Positions 1-8,361 of a DNA stretch of 64,000 bases are shown piece by piece; position 1 is the first letter of the stretch, and every line of letters starts with the position of its first letter. This DNA is from Amycolatopsis mongoliensis (GTDB lineage: Bacteria; Actinomycetota; Actinomycetes; Mycobacteriales; Pseudonocardiaceae). The stretch covers positions 9,610,001 through 9,674,000 of the forward strand of contig NZ_CP127295.1 in the NCBI RefSeq assembly GCF_030285665.1, in the 5' to 3' direction. The notes beneath the pieces were generated by a model, which did no database searches, was not told the origin of the DNA, and was given only the letters and a program-made list of their open reading frames with translations. A program made the position numbers and the translations under genes.

Positions 1-90
1 GCCGGCCATGAACTCCGGGGAGTCCGGCGGGTACGGGATGGCGTAGGTCGCCTCGGCCAGGTCGGGACGCTGCGCGAGCGTCACGAGCAC
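1..90 (-). CDS. Partial CDS, N-terminal 30 residues only, unknown function
   Basis: The reverse strand reads an open frame from a GTG at 90 to the window edge. It begins MLVTLAQRPDLAEATYAIPY and is followed by a Pro/Asp/Phe-rich stretch. A GGGGGAC Shine-Dalgarno-like sequence lies just upstream, inside the end of the Lrp gene, and only one base separates that gene's TGA from this GTG. The two are therefore probably co-transcribed and translationally coupled. The first residues faintly resemble the start of some actinobacterial GNAT-like acetyltransferases. That is only an impression; too little is present to name a family. Confidence 0.5.
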   Translation of the reverse strand, partial: MLVTLAQRPDLAEATYAIPYPPDSPEFMAG

Positions 91-91
91 G

Positions 92-538
92 TCAGGTCCC
101 CCGTGCCCAGGACTCGAGGGCGATCAACGTCTTCGTGCCGGTCACCTGGTGGTGGCGGCGGATCTCGTCGATCGTCTTCTGCAGGTGGGCCATGTCGCGC
201 ACCCGCAGCCACACCAGCGCGTCCGGGTCGCCCGCGATCGTGAACACCGCCTGCGCCTCGGGCATCCGCGTGGTGGTGCGCAGGATCTCGGCGACCTTCG
301 TGTTCCCGACGAACCGCAGCTCGGTGAACGCCTCGATCCCCCAGCCCAGCTTCGCGTGGTCGACCTGCACGGTGAACCCGGTGATCACGCCGGTCTCCCG
401 CAGCCGGTCGATCCGGCGCTTGACCGCGGCCGTCGACAGCGTGACGCGGCCCGCGATGTCGGACAGCGTCCGGCGGGCGTCCTCGCGCAGCAGGCCGAGG
501 ATCTCGTGGTCGGTCGCGTCGAGGAGCTCTTCGGTCAT
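92..538 (-). CDS. Lrp/AsnC family transcriptional regulator
   Basis: A 148-residue DNA-binding regulator of the Lrp/AsnC family. The start MTEELLDATDHEILGLL opens directly with the AsnC-type winged helix (about residues 5-65; recognition region LSTAAVKRRIDRL). An RAM/AsnC ligand-binding alpha-beta domain follows (about 70-145), with the typical VFTIAGDPDALVWLRV strand-helix. A longer open frame exists upstream, but the ATG at 538 is the natural family start. The gene is divergent from the indolepyruvate ferredoxin oxidoreductase gene across 172 bp. By family habit it probably senses an amino acid or 2-oxo acid and controls that gene; this is inferred from position only. Confidence 0.9.
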   Translation of the reverse strand: MTEELLDATDHEILGLLREDARRTLSDIAGRVTLSTAAVKRRIDRLRETGVITGFTVQVDHAKLGWGIEAFTELRFVGNTKVAEILRTTTRMPEAQAVFTIAGDPDALVWLRVRDMAHLQKTIDEIRRHHQVTGTKTLIALESWARGT

Positions 539-710
539 GCGCCCGAGCGTAACCTCGCGCAAAAAACCGGACCAGTCGACGCGAATGCCTGCCGAAATTT
601 GCGTGTGAGACCTTGATCCGACAGTGCCTGTTGCGTCAGGGTGACCCGCGCCGCACTGTGCCTCACAACACTGTGCTCCGAAGCACATCGACGCGAAGGA
701 GGCCCGCGCC
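539..710. promoter_or_regulatory. Divergent promoter region between Lrp regulator and indolepyruvate oxidoreductase
   Basis: This 172-bp region separates two divergent genes. It holds a short direct repeat CACTGTGC (near 653-660 and 669-676) and a strong Shine-Dalgarno sequence GAAGGAGG at 695-702, eight bases before the GTG at 711. The repeats are plausible half-sites for the Lrp protein. No confident -35/-10 pair was identified. Confidence 0.4.
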
Positions 711-3700
711 GTGGAGACGTTCACGCTGGACGACCGGTACCTGCGAGAGGCCGGGACCGTGCACCTGACCGGGGTGCAGGCCCTGGTCCGGCTGCTGTTC
801 GACCGCGTCCGCCACGACCGCGCCCACGGTGGCGACCCCGCCGTGTTCGTCTCGGGCTACGAGGGCTCGCCGCTGGCCGGCTACGACCTCGAACTCGGGC
901 GCCGCGCGAAGCTGCTGGAGAAGCACGACGTCGTGCACCGCCCGGGCCTCAACGAGGAGCTGGCCGCGACCTCGGTCATGGGCAGCCAGCTCGTCGCGGG
1001 CGCCGGTGGGCGGCGCGGCGTCACCGGGTTCTGGTACGGCAAGGCCCCCGGCCTCGACCGCGCCTCCGACGCCCTCCGCCACGCCAACCTGGCCGGCACC
1101 GACCCGCGCGGCGGCGCTGTCGCCCTGGTCGGCGACGACCCGAACGCGAAGTCCTCGACCGTGCCGTGCGCGTCCGAACTCGCCCTCGCCGACCTGGCGA
1201 TCCCGATCCTCTACCCGGCCGACTCCCAGGACGTCCTCGACCTCGGCATGCACGCGGTCGAGCTGTCGCGCGCCGCCGGGGTGTGGACGTCGCTGAAGAT
1301 CGTCGCCAACGTCGCCGACGCTTCGGGCACCGCCACCGTGGGTCCGCAGTGGACGGCACCCGAGATCGCGAAGGCCTACCGCCACACGCCGACGTCCCGC
1401 CTGCTCGGCACGAGCCTCGCCGAGCTGGAACGCAGCCTCTTCACCGTCCGGCTGCCGCTCGTGCTCGACTACCTGCGCGCGGCCGGCATCAACCGGATCA
1501 CCGCGCGCGGGCCGGCCGACCGGATCGGCATCGTGTCCGCCGGCAAGTCCTACCTGGACCTCCAGCAGGCGCTGCGCGCACTGGGTCTCGACGCGGAGGC
1601 TCTGGCGAAGCACGGCATCCGCGTGCTCAAGCTCGGCGCGATCCACCCCCTCGAACCCGGCATCGTCCGCGAGTTCGCCGACGGGCTCGACGAGATCGTC
1701 GTCGTGGAAGAGAAGCGCTCCTTCGTCGAGACGGCGCTCAAGGAGATCCTCTACGGCGTCCCCGGCGCGCCCGCCATCACCGGCAAGAAGGACCGCGCCG
1801 GCCGGACGCTGTTCACCGAGCTCGGCGAGCTGGACCCGGACGCCGTCGCGACCGGCCTGGCCCGGCGGCTGCCCGCGGGCATCCCGTCGGTCGACGCCTG
1901 GCGCGGCCGCCGGCGCCGCGAGCGCATCTCCGTGCCGCTGCTCGCGCGGACCCCGTACTTCTGCTCGGGCTGCCCGCACAATTCGTCGACGAAGGTCCCC
2001 GAGGGGACGCTGGTCGGCGGCGGCATCGGCTGCCACACCATGGCGCTGTTCATGGAGCCCGACCAGGTCGGGACCGTCCTCGGCGTGACGCAGATGGGCG
2101 GCGAGGGCACCCAGTGGATCGGCATGGCGCCGTTCGTGGAGGCCGAGCACTTCGTCCAGAACATCGGCGACGGCACGTTCACCCACTCCGGCAGCCTCGC
2201 CGTGCGCGCGGCGGTCGCCGCCGGCGTGAACATCACCTACAAGCTGCTCTACAACTCCGCTGTCGCGATGACCGGCGGTCAGGACGCCGTCGGCGGGCTG
2301 CCGGTGGAGAAGGTCGCCGAGCTGCTGCTCGTCGAAGGCGTGAAACGGGTCGTGATCACCAGTGACGCGCCCGCACGGCTGCGGCGCCGGAAGCTGCCCG
2401 CCGGGGTCGAGGTCCGCGACCGCACCGAACTCCTTGCCACGCAAGAAGAACTGGCCGGCATCAAGGGCGTCACCGTGCTGATCCACGAGCAGGAGTGCGC
2501 GGCCGAGAAGCGGCGGAAGCGCCGTCGCGGCAAGCAGGAGACGCCTGCGACGCGGGTCGTGATCAACGAGCGCGTCTGCGAAGGCTGCGGCGACTGCGGC
2601 ACCAAGTCGAACTGCCTGTCGGTGCAGCCGGTGGCCACCGAGTTCGGCCGCAAGACCGCGATCCACCAGTCGTCGTGCAACGTCGACTACTCCTGCCTGG
2701 CCGGGGACTGCCCGTCGTTCGTCACCGTCGTGCCGACCGGGAAGAAGCAGCGGCGGAAGCTCGGCGAGCTGGCCGCGGACGCGGTGCCCGCTCCCCCGGC
2801 CGCGGCGAAGGACTTCACCGTGCGGATCACCGGGATCGGCGGCACCGGCGTGGTCACCGTGACCCAGATCCTCGCCACCGCCGCGGTGCTCGACGGGCGG
2901 CACGTCCGCACGCTCGACCAGACCGGGCTGGCCCAGAAGGGCGGCGCGGTGGTGTCCGACCTGAAGGTGACGGCGGAGCCGGTCGAGCAGGCCCCGAAGC
3001 TGGCCGCCGGCGAGTGCGACCTGTACCTGGCGTGCGACGCGCTGGTCGGGGCGGACGCGGCGAACCTGGCCGTGGCCGACGCCTCCCGGACCACCGCGGT
3101 CGTCTCGACCACCGAGGTGCCGACCGGCCGGATGGTCGTCGACACGACGGTGGCTTTCCCCAGCCCCGGCAGCGTCCTCGCGCCGCTGGAAGCCGCCGCG
3201 GCGCGCACGGTGTCCCTGGACGCGCGCGGCCTGGCCGAGGAGCTGTTCGACGACGACCAGTTCGCGAACGTGCTGCAGCTCGGCGCGGCTTTCCAGACCG
3301 GCGCGATCGGCCTGCCCGCCGAGGTGATCGAGCGCGCGATCGAGCTGAACGGCACCGCGGTGGCCGCGAACCTGCAGGCCTTCCGCCGCGGCCGTCAGCT
3401 GGTCGCCGACCTGGGCGCGCTCACGACGTCGCCCGCTCCCGCGCGGCCGGTCGCGCAGCCCGCCGCGCGGGAGCTGGTGCACGCCGCGCCGGAGTCCGAG
3501 CTGGCGCGGCTGCTCGACGTCCGGGTCCCGGAGCTGGTCGCCTACCAGGACGAGCGGTACGCGCGGGCGTACGCGGAGTTCGTCGAGCGGGTGCGGGTGC
3601 TGGAGGACGGGCCGACGGAGATCACCGAAGCGGTCGCGAAGCACCTGTACAAGCTGATGGCCTACAAGGACGAGTACGAGGTCGCGCGGCTGTCGCTGGA

Positions 3701-4112
3701 CCCGGCGTTCACGGCGGACCTCGAGGAGCAGTTCGGCGAGGGCACGAAGTACGCCTACCGCCTGCACCCACCGGTCCTGCGGGCGCTCGGCATGAAGCGC
3801 AAGATCAGTCTGGGCCCGTGGTTCCGCCCGGCGTTCCGGCTGCTGCACGCACTGCGGCGGCTGCGCGGCACCCGGTTCGACCCGTTCGGCCGCGCCGAGG
3901 TGCGGCGGGTCGAGCGCGAGCTGATCGAGGACTACCGCACCACGGTGCTCGAAGCCTTCCAGGCCTCCGACGCCGACCGGGCCCGGGTCCTGGCGCTGGC
4001 CGAGCTGCCGGACCTCGTCCGCGGCTACGAGGACGTCAAGCTGGCGAACGTCGCCCGGTACCGCGAGAAGCAGGCCGAGGTCCTCACGCTCGTAGACAGC
4101 TCACGCTCGTAA
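711..4112 (+). CDS. Indolepyruvate ferredoxin oxidoreductase family protein (fused alpha/gamma subunits)
   Basis: An 1133-residue 2-oxoacid:ferredoxin oxidoreductase of the single-chain indolepyruvate type. The family oxidatively decarboxylates aryl or branched 2-oxo acids to acyl-CoA with thiamine diphosphate and passes electrons to ferredoxin. Domains in order are a pyrimidine-binding pyruvate-oxidoreductase-like domain (about 1-380, with the GYEGSPLAGYD loop), a TPP-binding domain (about 400-600, CSGCPHN near 418 and GGGIGCHTM), a Cys-rich cluster CEGCGDCGTKSNC near 622, and a gamma-type domain (about 700-880, GIGGTGVVTV). A C-terminal helical extension completes it. The start is a GTG with a strong GAAGGAGG site. 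The stop overlaps the convergent response regulator gene by 12 bp. The divergent Lrp gene suggests a role in amino-acid catabolism. Confidence 0.92.
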   Translation: METFTLDDRYLREAGTVHLTGVQALVRLLFDRVRHDRAHGGDPAVFVSGYEGSPLAGYDLELGRRAKLLEKHDVVHRPGLNEELAATSVMGSQLVAGAGGRRGVTGFWYGKAPGLDRASDALRHANLAGTDPRGGAVALVGDDPNAKSSTVPCASELALADLAIPILYPADSQDVLDLGMHAVELSRAAGVWTSLKIVANVADASGTATVGPQWTAPEIAKAYRHTPTSRLLGTSLAELERSLFTVRLPLVLDYLRAAGINRITARGPADRIGIVSAGKSYLDLQQALRALGLDAEALAKHGIRVLKLGAIHPLEPGIVREFADGLDEIVVVEEKRSFVETALKEILYGVPGAPAITGKKDRAGRTLFTELGELDPDAVATGLARRLPAGIPSVDAWRGRRRRERISVPLLARTPYFCSGCPHNSSTKVPEGTLVGGGIGCHTMALFMEPDQVGTVLGVTQMGGEGTQWIGMAPFVEAEHFVQNIGDGTFTHSGSLAVRAAVAAGVNITYKLLYNSAVAMTGGQDAVGGLPVEKVAELLLVEGVKRVVITSDAPARLRRRKLPAGVEVRDRTELLATQEELAGIKGVTVLIHEQECAAEKRRKRRRGKQETPATRVVINERVCEGCGDCGTKSNCLSVQPVATEFGRKTAIHQSSCNVDYSCLAGDCPSFVTVVPTGKKQRRKLGELAADAVPAPPAAAKDFTVRITGIGGTGVVTVTQILATAAVLDGRHVRTLDQTGLAQKGGAVVSDLKVTAEPVEQAPKLAAGECDLYLACDALVGADAANLAVADASRTTAVVSTTEVPTGRMVVDTTVAFPSPGSVLAPLEAAAARTVSLDARGLAEELFDDDQFANVLQLGAAFQTGAIGLPAEVIERAIELNGTAVAANLQAFRRGRQLVADLGALTTSPAPARPVAQPAARELVHAAPESELARLLDVRVPELVAYQDERYARAYAEFVERVRVLEDGPTEITEAVAKHLYKLMAYKDEYEVARLSLDPAFTADLEEQFGEGTKYAYRLHPPVLRALGMKRKISLGPWFRPAFRLLHALRRLRGTRFDPFGRAEVRRVERELIEDYRTTVLEAFQASDADRARVLALAELPDLVRGYEDVKLANVARYREKQAEVLTLVDSSRS

Positions 4113-4727
4113 GTAGCTCAGCATCGCCTGGGCTTCGTCGGGGACGCGCAGCTTCGCGCTGACGTCCCCGGCGTGCTGCCGGGCGGCCGTGGTGCCGATG
4201 CCGAGCAGCCGCCCGATCGTCGGCACCGAGTGGCCTTCGGCCAGCAGCGCGACGACCTCGCGTTCGCGCGCGGTGAGCGTCGCGACCGGGTCGCCGGGGC
4301 GCGGCCGGGCCAGCTGGACGGCGACGACGTCGCGGTCCAGCACCGTGCCGCCGGCGGCGACGCGCTTGAGGGCGTCGAGGAACTCGTCCGGCTTCCCGAC
4401 CCGCTCCTTGAGCAGGTACCCGGCGCCGCCCCCGCCGGCGGCCAGCAGGTCGCCGGCGTAGCCGTCCTCGACGAACGCCGAGAGCGCGAGGATCGCCAGC
4501 CCGGGGGCGAGCCGGCGCGCTTCCAGGGCGGCCCGCAGGCCCTCGTCGGTGAACGTCGGCGGCATCCGGACGTCGACGACGGCCAGGTCCGGGTCCGCCA
4601 TCTCGACGGCGGCCAGCAGGTCACCGGGGTGGTCGACGGCGGCGGCGACGTCGAACCCTTCGCTGCGCAGGAGCAGTACCAGCCCCTCCCGCAGCAGGGC
4701 GTCCTCTTCCGCGATCACGATCCGCAC
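4101..4727 (-). CDS. Response regulator, NarL/LuxR type
   Basis: A 208-residue two-component response regulator. Residues 1-115 form the receiver domain with the acidic pocket near E7-E8-D9, the phosphoacceptor D52 in VVDVRMPP and the conserved lysine in GYLLKERV. Residues about 145-205 form a LuxR/GerE helix-turn-helix (LTAREREVVALLAEG). No histidine kinase gene is adjacent, so it is an orphan within this window. The glycine-rich loop before the lysine and the HTH variant TTAARQHAGDVSAKL are slightly unusual. Its 3' end overlaps the end of the convergent oxidoreductase gene by 12 bp. Confidence 0.9.
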   Translation of the reverse strand: MRIVIAEEDALLREGLVLLLRSEGFDVAAAVDHPGDLLAAVEMADPDLAVVDVRMPPTFTDEGLRAALEARRLAPGLAILALSAFVEDGYAGDLLAAGGGGAGYLLKERVGKPDEFLDALKRVAAGGTVLDRDVVAVQLARPRPGDPVATLTAREREVVALLAEGHSVPTIGRLLGIGTTAARQHAGDVSAKLRVPDEAQAMLSYLRA

Positions 4728-4793
4728 GACGGCTGCCTCCTCGCCTCCACGTCCTCTCCCTGCCTGGATGCACGGATCGGGCGGCGGAACCGT

Positions 4794-5759
4794 TCAGCCG
4801 ATGCCCGTGGTCCGGAACCGGGCCCGGTAGTCGCTCGGTGTCACGCCTAGGCCGCGCGCGAAGGCGCGTCGCAGCGTCTCGACGGACCCGAAGCCGGATC
4901 GCCTGGCCACGACGTCCAGGGGCTCGGTCGTGCGCTCCAGCTGCTGCTGGGCGGATTCCAGCCGCACCTGCTCGACGAACCGCGCGGGCGTGCGGCCGAG
5001 TTCTTCGCGGAACAGGCGCGTCAGGTGCCGCGCGCTGACGCGAGCGCGGGCGGCCAGGTCGTCGAGGGTGTGCGGCGCCGACGGGTCGGCCGTGACGGAG
5101 TCGAGCACCGCGCGCAGCACCTCGGTGCGCGGGCGGCCGGTCTGCAGCCGGACGCTGAACTGCGACTGCCCGCCCGGCCGCTGCAGGAAGACGACCAGGT
5201 GCTTGGCCACCAGCCGGGCGGTCTCGGCGCCGAGGTCCTCCTCGACCAGTGCCAGGGCCAGGTCGATGCCGGAGGTGACCCCCGCCGAGGTGATCACCGG
5301 GCCGTCCTTGACGAAGATCGCGTCGCCGTCGACCCGCACGCGCGGGAAGCGGCGGGCGAGCTGGCCGGTCAGGTCCCAGTGGGTGGTGGCGCGCCTGCCG
5401 TCGAGGACGCCCGCCGCGGCCAGGGCGAACGCACCCGCGCACACCGACGCCGTGCGGTTCGCGCCGCCGGCGAGCCGCCGGATCTGCGCCACGAGCTCGG
5501 CGTCGGCGATCGCGCGGACCCAGTCGGGGCCGCCGGGCACCAGGACGGTCGCCCCGCGCGGGTCCGCGGCCGCGAGGTCGAGGTCGGCCCCCAGGCGCGT
5601 CCCGGTGTTGGCGCGGACGTCGGCGCCGCCGGGCGAGGCCGTCTTCAGCTCGTACCGGCCACCGTGCTCGTTGGCTTCGGCGAAGACCTCCAGCGGCCCG
5701 GAGACGTCCAGGAGCCGGACGCCGTCGTAGAGCACGACGAGAACGGGACGGCCGCGCAC
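4794..5759 (-). CDS. GlxA family AraC-type regulator with DJ-1/PfpI domain
   Basis: A 321-residue regulator. The N-terminal half (about 1-180) is a class I glutamine amidotransferase/DJ-1/PfpI-like domain with the nucleophile-elbow sequence ASVCAGAFALAAAG. The C-terminal 100 residues carry two AraC helix-turn-helix motifs (SARHLTRLFREELG and the GFGSVETLRRAF signature). GlxA-type proteins usually sense small metabolites. The GTG start at 5759 lies one base after the TGA of the upstream gene, so the two are very likely translationally coupled. The target cannot be read from the sequence. Confidence 0.9.
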   Translation of the reverse strand: MRGRPVLVVLYDGVRLLDVSGPLEVFAEANEHGGRYELKTASPGGADVRANTGTRLGADLDLAAADPRGATVLVPGGPDWVRAIADAELVAQIRRLAGGANRTASVCAGAFALAAAGVLDGRRATTHWDLTGQLARRFPRVRVDGDAIFVKDGPVITSAGVTSGIDLALALVEEDLGAETARLVAKHLVVFLQRPGGQSQFSVRLQTGRPRTEVLRAVLDSVTADPSAPHTLDDLAARARVSARHLTRLFREELGRTPARFVEQVRLESAQQQLERTTEPLDVVARRSGFGSVETLRRAFARGLGVTPSDYRARFRTTGIG

Positions 5760-5760
5760 G

Positions 5761-6249
5761 TCAGCTCTGGCCGGACCAGCCGCTCAGACGCGTGAGCAGC
5801 CGTTCCAGCACCTCCGGGTCCGCGGCCACCGGATCGCCGGAGACCGGCTCGTCGACCAGGGTCCGGCGGTCCTGCCGCCGCGGCAGGCGCACCTGCTTCG
5901 CGTTCATCCCGCCGGGCAGCTCGAGCTCGCACCAGGTCGTGCGGGCCCCTCCCACGCCGGGCGTGACGCCCACGCGCTCGCCGGGCCCGGCGACCTTCGG
6001 CTCCGGCAGGCCGGGCACGTCGTCGTCGACCTCGACCACCAGCACCTCGGCGCGCAGCCGCAGCCGCAGCGTCACGAAGGCGGGTGATCGCGGGTCACCG
6101 GCGTCGATCACGGCCTCGACCAGCCGTCTCGCGGTGGCGGTCACCTGCTCCAGCATCGGCATCAGGGACCAGTCGGTGAGAATCAGGCGGACGAACAGTT
6201 CCGTGACCGGCAGTGCGCTGGGTTGTGCGACCAGCCGGATATCGTCCAT
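5761..6249 (-). CDS. Degenerate HATPase-like (anti-sigma-type) protein
   Basis: About 162 residues from the ATG at 6249 (MDDIRLVAQPSALPVTELFV). The layout resembles short RsbW-like ATP-binding proteins: an N-terminal helical region, the strand VTLRLRLRAEVLVVEVDDD in the place of the DxGxG/N2 region, and a later strand around WCELELPG. The classical N-box (ExxxNxxxHA) is missing and replaced by ARRLVEAVIDAG. It may have lost ATP binding and act as a partner protein, or it may be a distant homologue. It is one base upstream of the GlxA-type regulator in the same direction. Confidence 0.6.
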   Translation of the reverse strand: MDDIRLVAQPSALPVTELFVRLILTDWSLMPMLEQVTATARRLVEAVIDAGDPRSPAFVTLRLRLRAEVLVVEVDDDVPGLPEPKVAGPGERVGVTPGVGGARTTWCELELPGGMNAKQVRLPRRQDRRTLVDEPVSGDPVAADPEVLERLLTRLSGWSGQS

Positions 6250-6373
6250 CTGGGAGGTGTGCGCGCTCAAACCTGACCTTCCTCGCCCAGGTCGACTGTC
6301 CGGGTCCCGGCATCTTGCCACCCGGCCTCCGGCGGCACGGTACCGGCCGGGCTCGCGTTGCTACCGTCGGGGC

Positions 6374-7093
6374 ATGGGCGAACTGGTCGAAAGCGAGGAT
6401 CTGCGCGCCGAACGGTTGCTGGACGCGCAGGAGAAGGCGGTCGAGCTGTTCGCGGCGGTCGCCGACCGCGGCATCCTGGTGCCGGGCGTCCGGGAGACCG
6501 AGGCGAGCGACGCGATCCGCGACCTGGCCGGTGACCTGCTCGGCATCCGCCGCTACTGGCACAAGCGGATCGTCCGCGCGGGCGTCAACACGCTGCGTCC
6601 CTACCGCGAGAACCCGCCGGACCGCGTGCTGGCCGAGGACGACATCGTGTTCGCCGACTTCGGCCCGATCTTCGAGGACTGGGAGGCGGACTTCGGCCGC
6701 ACGTTCGTCCTGGGCGACGACCCGGTGAAGCACCGGCTCCGCGACGCGCTGGCACCGGTCTTCGACGCGGGACGCGCCTGCTTCGCCGCGCGGCCGGACG
6801 TGACGGGTGCCGAGCTGTACGCGCACATGGTGGAGCTGGCGCGCGAAGCGGGCTGGGAGTTCGGCGGCGAGATCGCGGGCCACCTGGTGGGCCAGTTCCC
6901 GCACGAGACCATCGACGGCACCAGGATCGACTCCTACATCGCGCCGGGCAGCGACGGCCCGATGCGGCGGCCGGACCGCAACGGCCAGACCTCGCACTGG
7001 ATCCTGGAGGTCCACCTCGTGGACCGGGAGCTGGGGATCGGCGGGTTCTTCGAGCAGCTCCTGACGTTGGGGCCGAGCGCCGCGGAGTCGTGA
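6374..7093 (+). CDS. M24 family metallopeptidase (Xaa-Pro aminopeptidase-like)
   Basis: A 239-residue protein with the pita-bread M24 fold. It is short because it lacks the N-terminal creatinase domain. Candidate metal ligands are the two aspartates in FADFGP and EADFGRTF, the histidine in GHLVGQFPH, and glutamates in WILEVHLVD and GGFFEQLL, which match the D-D-H-E-E order. The ATG at 6374 is the first in-frame start that gives a normal N-terminus. Substrate is unknown. A strong hairpin follows three bases after the stop. Confidence 0.87.
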   Translation: MGELVESEDLRAERLLDAQEKAVELFAAVADRGILVPGVRETEASDAIRDLAGDLLGIRRYWHKRIVRAGVNTLRPYRENPPDRVLAEDDIVFADFGPIFEDWEADFGRTFVLGDDPVKHRLRDALAPVFDAGRACFAARPDVTGAELYAHMVELAREAGWEFGGEIAGHLVGQFPHETIDGTRIDSYIAPGSDGPMRRPDRNGQTSHWILEVHLVDRELGIGGFFEQLLTLGPSAAES

Positions 7094-7095
7094 AC

Positions 7096-7148
7096 GCCGT
7101 GAAGGACTCCTTCCCGGCCATAAGAGCCGGTAAGGAGTCCTTCACGGC
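7096..7148. terminator. Perfect 17-bp stem hairpin between convergent genes (palindromic repeat/terminator)
   Basis: The left arm 7096-7112 (GCCGTGAAGGACTCCTT) pairs perfectly with 7132-7148, and a short inner CCGG/CCGG pairing sits in the loop. It lies between the convergent M24 and azoreductase genes, so it can act as a bidirectional terminator. The core GTGAAGGACTCCTT is itself nearly palindromic, which suggests a repeat family rather than a plain terminator. Confidence 0.7.
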
Positions 7149-7154
7149 TTTCGG

Positions 7155-7796
7155 TCATACCCGCGCCGGGGCCCACAGGGCGTCGATGGTCTTCTCCGCG
7201 GTCTCCAGGCTCGCGTCCGCCAGCGGGATGAGCTCCGCCATCGCCGGGTTCACGTGCGCGAGCGTCAGCTCCGCCGTGATGAACCGCGGCTCCAGGCCCG
7301 TCAGCGAGACGCCGTGCGGCAGCCACTGCTCCGCGTGGTCCCAGCCTTCCCGGGGCGCGCCTTCGCCGTAACCGCCGCCGCGGGAGGCCAGCACGACGAA
7401 CTCGCGGCCGCCGAGCAGGCCGGTCATCGTCTCGTGGTCGACTGAGAGCCCCGGCGCGATGAGGTGGTCGACCCACGCCTTGACGCTGCTCGGCGCGCCG
7501 TAGTTGTAGACCGGCAGGCCCAGCAGCACCGTGTCGGCCGCCTTGATCTCGCCGACGAGCTCCTGGGTCAGCGCCCACGACGCGGCTTGGGCCGGCGTGT
7601 GCTGCTCGGGCGGGACCGCGCGGGCCGCGCCGCTCTCGGCGTCGAGGTGCGGGAGCGGGTGCGCGCCCAGGTCGCGGTAGGTGACCGTGCCGTCGGGGTG
7701 CGCGGCCCGCCACCCGGCCGCCGCCCGTGCGCTGAGCCGGCGGCTCACCGAGCGCTCGCCCTGGATGCTCGAGTCGATGTGGAGGAGATGTGCCAT
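7155..7796 (-). CDS. azoR: FMN-dependent NADH-azoreductase (AcpD family)
   Basis: A 213-residue flavodoxin-fold oxidoreductase. The N-terminal MAHLLHIDSSIQGERSVSRRL is the usual FMN phosphate loop of AzoR/AcpD, and LLGLPVYNYGAPSSVKAWVD is the family's FMN/active-site signature. ASRGGGYGEG forms the second flavin-contact loop. The family reduces quinones and azo compounds with NADH in the cytoplasm. It is divergent from a MarR regulator with palindromic sites between them, a common arrangement for quinone- or electrophile-induced azoreductases. Confidence 0.93.
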   Translation of the reverse strand: MAHLLHIDSSIQGERSVSRRLSARAAAGWRAAHPDGTVTYRDLGAHPLPHLDAESGAARAVPPEQHTPAQAASWALTQELVGEIKAADTVLLGLPVYNYGAPSSVKAWVDHLIAPGLSVDHETMTGLLGGREFVVLASRGGGYGEGAPREGWDHAEQWLPHGVSLTGLEPRFITAELTLAHVNPAMAELIPLADASLETAEKTIDALWAPARV

Positions 7797-7814
7797 GTCG
7801 CTAGCCGTCCATCG

Positions 7815-7841
7815 ATCATTGGTGTAAGACAAACCATTAAT
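7815..7841. promoter_or_regulatory. Imperfect 27-bp palindrome, candidate MarR operator
   Basis: The sequence has outer half-sites ATCATTGGTGT and AAACCATTAAT that match in most positions. This AT-rich segment stands out in a very GC-rich region. It lies between the azoreductase start (7796) and the MarR start (7879), where a shared operator would be expected. Confidence 0.5.
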
Positions 7842-7859
7842 AGCACATCGACCGCTGGG

Positions 7860-7878
7860 GCGCCCATATACTGGGCGC
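7860..7878. promoter_or_regulatory. Perfect palindrome with -10-like TATACT abutting the marR start codon
   Basis: GCGCCCA and TGGGCGC form perfect 7-bp arms around TATAC, ending exactly one base before the ATG at 7879. The central TATACT (7867-7872) is a good -10 hexamer placed so that transcription would begin at or near the ATG. A leaderless, self-repressed regulator transcript is the natural reading; no good -35 is visible. Confidence 0.5.
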
Positions 7879-8358
7879 ATGACCTCGCTGCCGGTCGTCA
7901 ACCAGCCGCCCCACCGGTGTGGAGCGCTGCTCGACCACCTCTCGCGCCGGATGCGGCTGCGCAGCGAGTCCGTGCTGGCCCCGCTCGGCCTGCGGCCGCG
8001 CCACCTGATCGCCCTGACGGTCCTGCGCGACCTGGGCGGCAGTTCGCAGCAGGACCTGGCGAAGATCCTGGAGATGGACGGCACGAACGTGGTCGGCCTG
8101 CTGAACGACCTCGAGACCGAGAACCTGATCGAGCGCCGCCGCTCCCCCGTCGACCGGCGGCGCCACGTCGTCGAGCTCACCGACGTCGGCGTGAAGCTGC
8201 TCGTGCGGGCCGAGTTCGCGCTGGCCGCGGTCGAGGACGAGGTGCTGCGCGGGCTCAGCGACGAGCAGCGCGAAACGCTCTACGAGCTGCTCCACCAGGC
8301 GACGAGCAAGACGGAGGCGGAAGCCTGCACGGAAGCCGTGACGCGGCCGACCTGCTGA
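7879..8358 (+). CDS. MarR family transcriptional regulator
   Basis: A 159-residue winged-helix repressor. The core wHTH runs over about residues 45-110 (LRDLGGSSQQDLAKIL, then MDGTNVVGLLNDLETENLI and the wing SPVDRRRHVVELT). Flanking helices give the dimer interface. No Shine-Dalgarno is visible and a palindrome with a -10 box abuts the ATG, consistent with a leaderless message. It is divergent from the azoreductase gene and is its likely repressor, by arrangement. Confidence 0.92.
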   Translation: MTSLPVVNQPPHRCGALLDHLSRRMRLRSESVLAPLGLRPRHLIALTVLRDLGGSSQQDLAKILEMDGTNVVGLLNDLETENLIERRRSPVDRRRHVVELTDVGVKLLVRAEFALAAVEDEVLRGLSDEQRETLYELLHQATSKTEAEACTEAVTRPTC

Positions 8359-8361
8359 GCG

